From Laburnicola sp. R22_1 (taxonomy: Eukaryota > Ascomycota > Dothideomycetes > Pleosporales > Didymosphaeriaceae): a stretch of DNA of 64,000 nt. The notes under the pieces are model-generated. The model worked only from the letters and a program-made list of their open reading frames with translations. It was not told the origin of the DNA and did not search any database. Every line of letters starts with the position of its first letter. Position 1 is the first letter of the stretch. Of the stretch, positions 1 to 9,929 are shown piece after piece. The DNA lies in contig JACONQ010000021.1 of the NCBI GenBank assembly GCA_014281115.1, positions 806,001 through 870,000 of the forward strand, given 5' to 3'. The translations under genes were made by a program, and so were the position numbers.

Positions 1-311
1 GTTTATTATTTATTATTTATTTCTAGTAGTGCGGTTTAATAAGGGCTAGTGTAGCAGCTAATTAAAGCTTAGGTTATATTTTTATTTTAAGATTAGCGCT
101 ATACTTAGTTACGCCTAATTTCGTCTCTAAGTCTCTTTTAGAGTTTCTTTCTATCCCTAGTATGCGCTATTCCGCACACCGCTGCGCGCTACTATTATTC
201 TATCTTATCTTTTTCTTAGGCAACACTACTTGTCTATATTAGAGTACTAATACAATAGCCTTCCTAAGGTTAAGGTTTTAGAGGTTTGAGTTGCAGGTTA
301 GTTGCCAATTT
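1..311 (-). mobile_element. 5' internal leader of a second Ty3/gypsy copy
   Basis: This stretch matches 23311-23614, the untranslated leader next to the 5' LTR of the gypsy element at 9742-23802, with mostly transition differences. The match runs to the base before a TG-starting LTR at 312. The element therefore reads leftwards on the minus strand and most of it lies outside the window. No coding content is visible. Confidence 0.7.
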
Positions 312-460
312 TGTGGGAGAACCTAGTCCTAATTAGGGCTTAGTAGAAAGATTGATTAAGTTATATGTGCTAAAAGAAAGAAACCGCCTATTAAATTCTT
401 AAGAGCTAATTAGGCACCAGCTTATCACGTGACCCGTGTAGTAGAGTTTATTCTATCACA
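312..460 (-). repeat. Probable gypsy-type LTR at window edge
   Basis: The sequence starts TGTGGGAGAACC and ends TTCTATCACA, so it has TG...CA termini that are inverted (TGTG/CACA). Its first 45 or so bases resemble the 188-bp LTRs at 9742 and 23615 and then diverge, so this is a related but distinct LTR of about 149 bp. The target duplication cannot be tested because the other end of the element lies outside the window. Confidence 0.5.
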
Positions 461-859
461 ATAGTAGTCTAGATTATACTTTAGTTTATATTTAGATTTC
501 TTATTTAGATAGACTTTATTCTTAGGCTAATACTTATATCTATAGTCTACCTATTTTCTATCTTCCTAAAAGATAATTAAGACGTATTTAGAGCTATACT
601 AAATTGCTCTATATACTAGATCTCTATCTCTAGGTTAAGGTTTTAAGAAACCCTATACGCTTAGTATATTATTAACTAAGTTAGATTTTATTATATAGTT
701 AGATAATATAGGGTTGTCTTTATAGCGTCTAACCTAAGGGTGTAGTATTAGTAGTTGTTAAATTAGTTTAATTTTCTCTATATTTAAATCTTCTTTAGTA
801 TCCTTATATAGTTATAAGTCTAGAGAGTCTGCTTATTTAGAGTCTACTTTATTAATACT

Positions 860-1015
860 AAGGTTATTAATAGAGGTTACTACCTACTATTTTTTTAATT
901 ATCTTTATATTCTTAATAGATAGTACGTTTAACTATTTAATAACTTTATTCTTAGATCTATAGTTCCTAGCTATATAGCCTAGTTTGCAATATATAAAAT
1001 AAGTGTATAGCTTAG
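860..1015 (-). pseudogene. Gag zinc-knuckle relic of an LTR retrotransposon
   Basis: On the minus strand this reads YFIYCKLGYIARNYRSKNK. It fits a CCHC knuckle (C-x2-C-x3/4-H-x4-C) followed by a basic RSKNK tail if three Tyr codons were originally Cys or His codons, that is, through G-to-A or C-to-T change. The following frame has TAG where a Gln codon is expected. The fit to fungal gypsy Gag proteins is from memory and the element cannot be bounded, so this is a relic only. Confidence 0.35.
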
Positions 1016-1721
1016 TTTTATTAGATTAGTATCCTTTATAGGATTCTTTAAAGGTGCGCTTATTTTAGTTATTTAGTAGTATATTATTTTGTTTTTAATT
1101 TAATATATATGCTACTTTATCCTTTCTTTTTTTAAGTTATTAATAGTGCAACTATACTAAATTCCTTTTATAGGCTAGTAGCTATAGAAATCTTATTTAT
1201 ATAGCTAACGTACTGTATAATAGTATATAGGTATTTTACTATAGCTTAGTATTATATAAGAGTTATATTATACGTTAATTTAAATAAATTTGTTATATAG
1301 ATTATTTAAGATATTAATAGCTACTTTACTTCGTAGTAGTTTCTTATGTATAGATTACTTTAATTCTTACTTATATATAACTGTTAAAGTGTTATTCTTC
1401 TATTTAATCTATACTATATAGTACTTAAACTTAGTAGTATACTTAGTAGTAGACTTAGTTTATTTAAGAGTTTAGATGGCTTATTTTACTAAGAGTACGT
1501 TATTAGTAATTCTAAAGAGTTGTTAGAGTTAATTTTTAAAGTTACTATAATCTTTAATAACTTCATTAGTGGTATCTCCTTTAATATTCTCTTTAGCTAG
1601 GTATAGTCCTAGGTGTAGTTTAATTTAATTAGCGACTTAGCTTTATATATATATAGTAGTAAAGATAACTTTCTTCTTATTTATAATTTTCTTATCTTTA
1701 TGCTTTCTTTAGTTAAAGATG

Positions 1722-1794
1722 TAGAAGTACAGATTCGGATTCGACCTTGGTTAGAATCTTAACACGATGAAGATCTTTAATAGAAGTACAGATT
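1722..1794. repeat. 45-bp unit between 14-bp direct repeats
   Basis: A 45-bp unit (1736-1780) lies between two perfect copies of TAGAAGTACAGATT (1722-1735 and 1781-1794). The same 45-bp unit, inverted, occurs at 44561-44605 with five differences, all transitions. On the minus strand it contains GGTCGAATCC, which resembles a tRNA B box. It could be a short retroposed insertion with a target duplication, or the remnant of a 59-bp tandem repeat. Confidence 0.55.
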
Positions 1795-2154
1795 AAGCTA
1801 TAGAATTAATGCCTTAAGCTTACCTTAAGTACTATTATATAGGTCTAGTTTGCTAGCCTTATTGCAGATGTTATTTATTAAAGTAAGGTGCTTAAAGTTA
1901 CTTATATTAAGAATGTTTAAGATATTAAGACAAGCGGGGTAGCTAATCCTAATAGTTAGTGTTAGTTCTTAGGTAGGAGTATTTTAATAAGGGTATAAGG
2001 TCTTAACTGCTTATACTAGTTAAAGGGGCGTTAGTATTAAAGGTTATAAGATAACAAATTAATAGTAAGGGCCTAAATATAATATAAATAATAGATTAAT
2101 AAATAGGTTAAATATAAGTATTAAAGGTTAACACTTTAAGTTCCTATATACTAT

Positions 2155-2290
2155 AGTAGCAGTAGTAAACTATTACTTATTAATTATTATAGTAGTTAAC
2201 TATTACTTATTAACTATTATAGTAGTTAACTATTAGATATATATTAGTAGTTAACTATTATAGTAGCTAACTATTAGTTATATAATATTA
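2155..2290. repeat. AT-rich tandem repeat
   Basis: The phrase TAGTAGTTAACTATTA recurs several times with intervals of roughly 20-35 bases. It is degenerate, low-complexity minisatellite sequence with no coding content. Confidence 0.6.
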
Positions 2291-2981
2291 GCGCTAGTGG
2301 CACAGCTCTACTATGTGTCTTATCCCTTATTATCTAATAGTGAGAATTAATAACAATATAAATTGGGTCTTAGCCCCTTTCTAGATTCTAGATCCTAATA
2401 CTATTTAGGGTTAAAAGTAAAGAGTGTATATATAATACTTATTATATATTATAGTAGTAAAGTAGAAGTCTAAGTTATTAATTATTTAGTAAGATAATAG
2501 GGAAAGATAAAGTTTATTATCTAGTAATATAGTAGATAAGTAAGTTAGAATATTATTATTTTTATAATTTTGTTATTTTAAAAGCTAAAAAGAAAAATAT
2601 TAGTAAAACTTTAATATACATTAAGTTAGCTTGCCAAATACCTTTTGACCTTTTTTTTAGTTTAAGTTAAAGTAGATTAAGATAGAAGGTTATTATATAC
2701 TACTAACTACTATATACGGCACCTAATTCTAATTAAAGACTAACCTTAAATACCTTAACAACGTAATAATAGTTTAAACTTACTTATACTATATATAGTA
2801 CACCTAGCTTATTACTACTACTATTATTAGTTATTTACGCTTATGCGCTAGATAAGCTAACTTAATAGTAATAATAGTTAGAAGAATCTTGCAGATCTAT
2901 GCAACGCTTTTACTACTATATAGCTTATTAATAAATACCTTATTATTCTTCTTTTACGTTCTTTACTAGATAATTCTATTA

Positions 2982-4832
2982 ACGTGAGTGTATAGCGAGC
3001 GCGCCGGCTAAGCGAGCGCGCCACCCCAATAAGCTATTAGGGCTCTACTATTTTACACCTCAATGTCTCAACAACCTAATTTCGAATTGCTTCCAAAAGA
3101 GGAGAGGATTAAGCTTGCCCTTTAAGCAATTAAAGAGCCGCAAAAACTAAGCGTACGACGCGCAGCTGTTGTCTACAACGTATCCCGAAGGTCAATTAAC
3201 TGTTGACGCGCTGGGACGCAGTCAACACGCGATACCCACCCTAAATTAGCAAATCTTTAAAAGACAGAAGAGAGGACGCTTGTGCGGTATATCAGGAAGC
3301 TTAATACTTAAGGATTTGCCCCAACGCTTCATTGTGTTAAAGATATGGCTAATTAACTGCGCGCTGCACGCGGCGCAAAGCCTGTTGGCCTGCGATAGGC
3401 TTTAAACTTCGTTAAACGCGAATCTGGACTTAAATCCCATATAACTCGACAGAGGGATCGCCAGAGAGTCTTGTGCAGCGATCCAGGGGTTATTGGGCCT
3501 TAGTTCGACCTCGTACATAATGTTAAGGCCAAGTACAGCATCCTGGATGAAGATACCTATAACTTTGACGAGACTGGCTTTACTATGAGCGTTGGAAATC
3601 GCGTTAAAGTAGTTACTATATTAGAGAGACGTACTAAGCCTATTAGGCTGTAATAGGGGGACTGTGAGTGGGTGACTTTTATCGCTGCGATTAACGCGAT
3701 AATTAGGCTAGGCAATTGCGCCCTACCTTATCTTCAAAGCAAAGAACCACGACGCGTTCTAGTACTCCAATTTAAGGCCCTAATGGCGTATTAGGGTTAG
3801 TGACAACAGTTGGACCACAAACAATATTAGTGTAGCCTAGTTAAGGTACTTTATTAAGCAGATTAAGGGCCAGAGGGTGGGCAGCCATATGCTGCTAATA
3901 ATTAACAACTATAAGAGCTACAAGTCGCTTGCCTTCTAGGATCTTTGCGATAAGAATAAGATAATTACTCTATGTATGCCTTTACACTTATCGCATATTC
4001 TGCAGCCACTTAACGTAGGTTGTTTTGCTCCCTTAAAGTAAGAGTATAGCAAAGAGATCAGAGTCTTAGCAATAGACTACATTAGCCAAATTAATAAGAA
4101 AGCCTTTATTGCAACGTTTGCAAAGGTCTTTAAGAAGGTGTTCTTAAAGGCAAATATTATATTAAGCTTTAGAGCAACTGGCTTAGTGCCTAATAACCTA
4201 TTAGTGGTGCTATTAAAGCTTAATGTCAAGCTTCGAACGCTAACACCGCCTCTACTAGGGGCGACCCAATAGAACCCTAAGACACCTACTAACGCTAATA
4301 AGATAGAGACTTAATTAACGCTGCTTCGCAATTGTATTTAAAAGCACTAAGGATTATTACTAACTCTAATAGTTAAGATTATTAATTAGCTGTAGAGAGG
4401 CACTACAATACTACTGCATAGATAGACGTTGTTGGCAGCCTAAGTGCTGTAGCTTAAAGCGTTAAATAAGGCTGCTTCTAAGCATAAATTATGTAAAAGA
4501 AAGCGGATCTAGAAGGGTAGAGACCTATTAAAGGAATAGGCAGAGAATCTAATAGCCTAATGCGACGTTAGGGCGCAGGTAGAGGGGGAAATATGGGAAG
4601 GTAGGACCCGAATAGGTGTAGGCAAGCAGGGTAAAAGGCACTATAAGCGCTGCGGTGAGATAGGGCATAACTCGCGCATGTGTGAAAAAGATATAGTAGA
4701 TATTAGCGATTAAGAATATCTACTATAGGCTATAGTATAATATTGTGGTATTGAGTAATTGCGCGTAGAAGGCCCAATAGCTTATTAGAGTGGCGCGCTC
4801 GCTTAGCCAGCGCGCTTGCTATACACTTACAT
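2982..4832 (+). mobile_element. Pogo/Fot1-type DNA transposon (pogo-1), 1851 bp
   Basis: Terminal inverted repeats of about 50 bp start ACGTGAGTGTATAGCGAGCG, and a TA duplication flanks them (2980-2981 and 4833-4834). Each end carries GCGAGCGCGCC (or a close variant) twice. The element lies in the left inverted-repeat arm, and the opposite arm shows the uninterrupted site with a single TA (near 9655). It contains one decayed plus-strand transposase. Confidence 0.85.
3063..4713 (+). pseudogene. DDE_1-type transposase of pogo-1, decayed
   Basis: Reading from MSQQPNFELLPKEE gives a helix-turn-helix N-terminus (LSVRRAAVVYNVSRRSI), then the first catalytic motif YNFDETGFTM near 3555-3585, then the second motif region LLIINNYKSYK near 3892. 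The expected catalytic Asp in the second motif is Asn, which fits GAC to AAC. The C-terminus has a zinc knuckle, RCGEIGHNSRMC (about 4639-4680), whose first Cys position reads Tyr. Many in-frame TAG/TAA codons stand where CAG/CAA would be expected. The normal role is cut-and-paste transposition at TA; this copy cannot make a full protein. Confidence 0.85.
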
Positions 4833-5241
4833 TACTAATAAAAAGTAATTACTTCTACTAAAGTAGAATTTTAACCTTATAGTTCTTTGCAAACTATATA
4901 AACTGTTAACCTAATTAGTATACTAGAACTACCTTATAGATAGTTAAGTATACCTACCCCTTATGCTAGAAGAGTATTTAATTAATAGAACAGAACTCTA
5001 GTGTAGTTATTTTAAAAGCCGCTTTAATAGTAATAGTGCAAATCTTTAGTATATACTTTTTAGTAATAGTAAGTACTTTTTTAGAAATAATATTAATGTC
5101 TAGATAGATAGTAAGGTATAAAGAGATAGTAAGGTATAAAGAGATAAGCTAGCGCATATAGTCGCCGCCCACATAGGGTTGCCGCCCACCCCGCCAAAAC
5201 GCGACACCTGCACAAAACCCGCGATATCTCAGCAACGCTGA

Positions 5242-7539
5242 TTACAATTGCCATTGACTACACATAGATTTAAGCGCTGTAGCGGCTGTAGCTATAGCAG
5301 CTGTTTCTAAAGTGCTTAATACAGTAAATATACGTGGTTTAGCTGCTAAAGCCTCAGCTGCGCACATAGCCTCCCTAATACTCTCTACTTCTGCAAAGCG
5401 TTGATTCAGGTCTACTTAAACGCGCTTACGCTGACGCTGAGAGGTAGATATCTCTAGCTGCTACTCAAGTTGTCTTTTCTCTGCTTCTAGGCCTGCAGCT
5501 CTAGCATTTGCAGCTGCTAGAGCCTTACCTGCTTTCTGTAGGAGTAGCCGGGTCGTACGACCTAGATTCTCGACGCTCTGGACGCTGTGCTGCGCTATAC
5601 AGAGATCGCGAGGGCCCTGAGGAGTAGAGAGGAAGCTCTGGAGCTGCTGCTGAGGCTGCTGCTGACAAGTAGGCGTAGTAGGCCTCCAAGAGACCTGCGA
5701 CGAGCTAAGCACGTGATTAATGTTAAATAGGCAGATGCCAGATGCCTGCCAGCCAGCTCAAATCACACGCTCTGTGAAGGTTTCCTCCCTAGCTTAGTAA
5801 TAGCAGGTAATAAAGCGCTCCTTCTTAATAGGCGCAGCGTCGTCGAGTGATGCGAGCTCCTAGATCTAACGCCTATAGCTAGACTTAATCACAGAGAAAG
5901 AAGCGAGATCTAGAGGCTGTAGAACGTGTGAGGTGTGCGCAGGTAGATATAGGAGCTATATACGATACAGCCTGCAGAGCCACAGGAAGTCTATATTAAT
6001 ATAGCTACTGTGACTGTCAAGGATAAGAAGGCGGTACTAGCCATCACCTACAGCCGTCTCAGGTATGAATATACGCTGTAGCCACTCAACACCTATTACT
6101 TTTAACGTCCATCTGTTCTCAGAGGTTATATAGAGCCAGCTAGGCACGGATTTGGCTGGGAACTAGGTAGTCTATAGGCTCTGGCCTTTAAAGATGACTG
6201 CGCAGCGTAGTTTCTGCCCTATCACCAATACGCACTCGATTATAGAGACCCACTCGCAATTCTCTAGAGACCAAATGTAAGCCTTTTTCTTCTAACTACT
6301 AGAGAGTACTCTAGTGTTTGTACATACTCCTAGAGCCACGCCAGTCTTATCCATATTATAGGTATTCTCCGCCTATATATTAAGCCGCCGTCAAGTCTGC
6401 TTATAGAGCTCTAGAAACGCGCGTAGCTGCTCTACCCTGCCGAGACAGTCCATGCAACGCGACAGTCAATGCAACACTTTTTACTAGGAAAATCAAGAAA
6501 AATAAAGATTTTTAAAGACTTATTACTCTATAACTATAATATATTATTAAAAACTTCTAATATATTTAATACTTTAAATTTTATTCTCTATATTACTAGA
6601 ATTTTACTTCTTTTTAATATTATAGTTTTTAATTATTTATAAAAAACTAGTAAAATCTATAATTTTAAAATTAAAAAGTAATAATTATTTAGTAAGAAAG
6701 TATAGTATATAGAGTATCTTTAATATAGAAGTTATTTAGATTTAAAATATAACTAAGTAGTTAGATTATATACTACTTTTTTTTCTATATATTTTTAATA
6801 TAGATAGATTAACTTAGTAAATATATTATAAATCTAAAAAACTTCTATATTAAAGATACTCTATATACTATACTTCCTTACTAAATAATTATTACTTTTT
6901 AATTTTAAAATTATAGATTTTACTAGTTTTTATAAATAATTAAAAACTATAATATTAAAAAGAAGTAAAATTCTAGTAATATAGAGAATAAAATTTAAAG
7001 TATTAAATATATTAGAAGTTTTTAATAATATATTATAGTTATAGAGTAATAAGTCTTTAAAAATCTCTATTTTTCTTGATTTTCCTAGTAAAAAGTGTTG
7101 CATTGACTGTCGCGTTGCATGGACTGTCTCGGCAGGGTAGTGTTGCTGCATTAGCTCTCTGAGCCTCTAGCTTTCTGCTAACTACAGAGGCAACGCGTGG
7201 CTGGCGCCTAAGGAAGTGTAAGAGCCAGAGCTTGCCAACAGGCTAGTTGTCGCCATTTATACGCAGAATTTAATTCGCTATTTCTTAAGCGCGAGCGTGC
7301 GAGGGAGGGCAGGCGCGTACGTCTTCTTTAAGGATCTAGTCTACTAGGAAGTCCTCCTGCGTAGGAGTTAATCTCTACTAGTGTTAATAGCAAATCGCGC
7401 TGTTTGTCGCGCCACCTAGTCGGCCTCAGAGGGTAGATCGAGGGATGTTATATGCCTTCGCTACAGCGCGTAGGCTTAGATAAAGGCCAGTGTTAAAATC
7501 GCTAATAGCTGATTGTATAGCTTCTTCGCGGGGGTCCAT
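5242..7539 (-). pseudogene. DDE/HTH transposase of pogo-4, interrupted
   Basis: The minus-strand protein starts MDPREEAIQSAISDFN. It continues with a psq-like helix-turn-helix (AVAKAYNIPRSTL), a CENP-B-type second DNA-binding domain (LTPTQEDFLVD, CPPSHARA, FLRRQPRVASV), then the catalytic core: first motif YNMDKTGVALG near 6360 and second motif LLILDSHSSY near 6020, which keeps its Asp. The C-terminus is Gln-rich followed by a Lys/Arg/Ala coiled-coil segment (about 5461-5712) and ends SQWQL at 5242. The MITE interrupts the frame after NAATL. Removing it with one TA restores the reading frame into EQLRAFLELYK. A few in-frame TAG/TAA codons remain, so this copy is inactive. Confidence 0.85.
6435..7137. 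mobile_element. Palindromic MITE (MITE-1), 703 bp
   Basis: The ends CCCTGCCGAGACAGTCCATG are inverted, and TA flanks both sides (6433-6434 and 7138-7139). The inverted arms extend for more than 200 bp, so most of the element is one large palindrome. The outer TIR holds ACAGTCMATGCAACRC twice, followed by TTTTTACTAGGAAAATCAAG (6478-6497 and its inverse near 7075-7094), which is also in MITE-2 at 55268. No coding capacity is seen; the ORF across its right arm is AT-rich noise. Confidence 0.9.
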
Positions 7540-8065
7540 ATTAATAAGCGTTATGGAGAGATATCGCGTGTTTTGTGCAGGTGTCGCGTTTTGTGCAGGT
7601 GTCGCGTTTTGGCGGGGTGGGCGGCAACCCTATATGGGCGGCGACTATATGCGCTAGCTTAGTAGAAGATTTATTAAAAATAACTTTAATATAATAATAG
7701 AGTAATAGTATATCTAGTATATATTACTCTTATTCTACTTATAAGAAATAATATATACCTATTAATATAATTTATATTATTTGCGATAATTAGAATAGAG
7801 AAGAGATAGCTTATAGTATAGTTGCGCTTAAGTTTTATTTTCTAAAGTTCTAACTAAGTAGCCTCTTTGTAAAAAATTTGCTTATAGAAGCCTTTGCGCT
7901 AAAACTTACTTAGCGAGTTTAAATATGCTTTTTTTATAAGCACCTTTTTACGCCCTTTGTAATTACTAAGTAGCGGGCTCTACTTTTTTTATTATATTAT
8001 TTAGGATAAAAGCCTTTATTATTCTACCCCTAGGTAGATAATTTAATAATATATACTTTAGTTCT

Positions 8066-8944
8066 AGGGCTAAGTGCTTATATATAATATTATATAATAT
8101 TATATTATATAGATGCTAGTAATATAATAATAAAACATAGTAATTAAATATAGTAGGCCACTTAAAAACTAATAAATAGAGGGAGTTTATACTTCTATCT
8201 AAAAGGAAAGTTTTAGAACTATATAGTAAGTAGAAGAGAATAATAAAAATAAAAAATTACGATTAAACTCTATAAATAATAGTAATTTTAACTAAGCTAA
8301 AAATTACGAAAGGGCCTTAGTAGTAGTAATTATTATAAGATTTTAAAAAATACTAACTTATCTTTTTCTCTACTTACTAGTAGCTAATCTATTAACTTTT
8401 TACTTACTTAATTTCTAAGCATATACTTTTTATTAGGAATTTTTTTCTAGAGAGGCTACTTAACTGTGCGCAGACGTACGCATATATACACATTTTTACA
8501 TAAGTAATTTACTAGTATAAAAATGCTTAGAGATGCGTAGACATGCGTAAACTTACGCAGATATATATAAATAGTTTAAATAAGTAATTTTTTAAAGCTT
8601 TATAACTTTCTTAGTAGTAAAGCTATAATTTTAACTTTTAATAGATTTATAGAGAAAACACTAGTCATTAATTATTTAATATAAAAATACTATTTCTATT
8701 ACGTAATTAGTTAGTAATTAATAAAAACCTCTTTGTTTTACTAGTTATTATATATATTACGGAATATTTATATATAAAATATAGTACTAATACTATATTA
8801 TTTATATTTTTAAAAAGGGGTTAATAAAAGTAAAGTAGTTAAAAAGTTATTAAAGTTTATACTTTTTAAAGTAGTGTTTTTACTAAGCCACTAATTTTCG
8901 CCTAATCTAATTCTTTTAAATAATTATAAAACTATAATTTTTCT
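8066..8944. other. Spacer between the inverted-repeat arms
   Basis: About 0.88 kb of AT-rich DNA. Similarity between the two arms fades inward of AATTTAATAATATATAC (about 8046-8065) and its partner at about 8945. No ORF or recognisable motif was seen. Confidence 0.5.
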
Positions 8945-9741
8945 ATTTTTAAACCTATGTGTGTTGTTAAATTATATACCTAGGGATAGAACAATAAAGG
9001 CTTTTATTTTAAATAATATAACAAAAAAAGCAGAGCTCTCTACTTAGTAATTAAAAAGATTGTAAAAAAGGTAATTATAAAAAAGCGCGTTTAAACTACT
9101 AAGTAAGCTTAGTAGTCTTAGCGCGCGTAGCTTCTATATACAAAGTTTTTATAAAGAGACTACTTAGAACTTTAGGGAAGAGATAAAACTTTAGTGTAGC
9201 AACACTATAGTTATCTATTCTTTCTTTATTATTCTAATTATTATAAATAATATAAGTTAATATATTAATAGGTATATACTACTATACTTATAAGTAGAAT
9301 AAAAGTAATATATACTAAATACACGTTTATTACTCTATTACTATATTATTAAGATTATTTTAGATAAAGCCCCTACTATTACTCTACGCCCTACTATCTA
9401 TCTAGGTATTAATATTATTTCTAAAGAAGTACTTGCTATTACTAAAGAGTATATACTATAGTTATATGCTACTACTATTAATATAGCTATATTAGAGTTT
9501 TATTCTATTTATAAGATACTTATTTAGCGTAAGAAATAGGTATACTTAACTATTTATAAGGCTATTTTTATATACTAGTTAGACTAATAGCTAGTCTAGT
9601 TTATAAAGAATAGTAGCACTATATTCTTACTCTAGTAAACGTAATTACTTTTTATTAGTACTAGAATTCTTTAGTAGAAAATATAAAAGAAGAATAATAA
9701 AGTCTTTATTAATAAGCTCTAGTATAGTAAAAGCGTTATAT

Positions 9742-9929
9742 TGTAGGGGAACCCAGCTCTAATCGGAACTTAGTAGAAAGATAAGTTAATTATTTTAATA
9801 ACTGGCCGGGTGAGTAAAAGACCCTCCTCTTGCTAGTGCCTAAGAGTCGATCGGACACTAGGTTTTTCCGTCCCGGCTACTATATAACCCAGCTATGCTA
9901 TCTTGTATAGTGGGGTCCACTCCACTACA
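9742..9929 (-). repeat. Gypsy 3' LTR
   Basis: 188 bp, TGTAGGGGAACCC to CCACTACA. It differs from the 23615-23802 copy almost only by transitions. A TATATAA-like stretch near 9880-9890 could be a promoter remnant, but that is not certain. Confidence 0.85.

Larger units (their letters stand above)
461..2629. other. AT-rich RIP-decayed DNA, mostly retroelement relic
   Basis: Very AT-rich with abundant TA and no ORF of note. The only recognisable coding trace is a gag zinc knuckle on the minus strand near 860-1015. A short unit with direct repeats (1722-1794) and a tandem repeat (about 2155-2290) are listed separately. Nothing else could be identified. Confidence 0.6.
5147..7659 (-). mobile_element. 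Pogo-type DNA transposon (pogo-4), split by a MITE
   Basis: The inverted repeats start AGCTAGCGCATATAGTCGCC and are flanked by TA (5145-5146 and 7660-7661). Without the MITE at 6435-7137 and one TA it is about 1.8 kb. The right end carries TTTTGTGCAGGTGTCGCG twice and the left end once. It has clearly higher GC and fewer stops than pogo-1 and pogo-2, so it is probably younger or less affected by RIP. It sits in the left inverted-repeat arm, and the opposite arm near 9362 shows the empty TA site. Confidence 0.85.
2630..8065 (+). repeat. Left arm of a long (about 1.1 kb) inverted repeat, interrupted
   Basis: Removing the transposons at 2982-4832 and 5147-7659 (each with one TA) leaves about 1.07 kb in three pieces: 2630-2981, 4833-5146 and 7660-8065. 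This is the reverse complement, with mainly transition differences, of the right arm (8945-9741 plus 23803-23972 plus 25816-25985). The arm ends inward at CCCCTAGGTAGATAATTTA. It may be the terminal inverted repeat of a large decayed DNA element, a foldback element, or two head-to-head copies of one repeat. The outer limit is blurred at about 2630. Confidence 0.75.

Noticed and set aside
6930..7151. 73-codon ORF in MITE-1
   Set aside because: Lies in the AT-rich palindrome arm; Leu/Ile/Asn-rich text without any motif.
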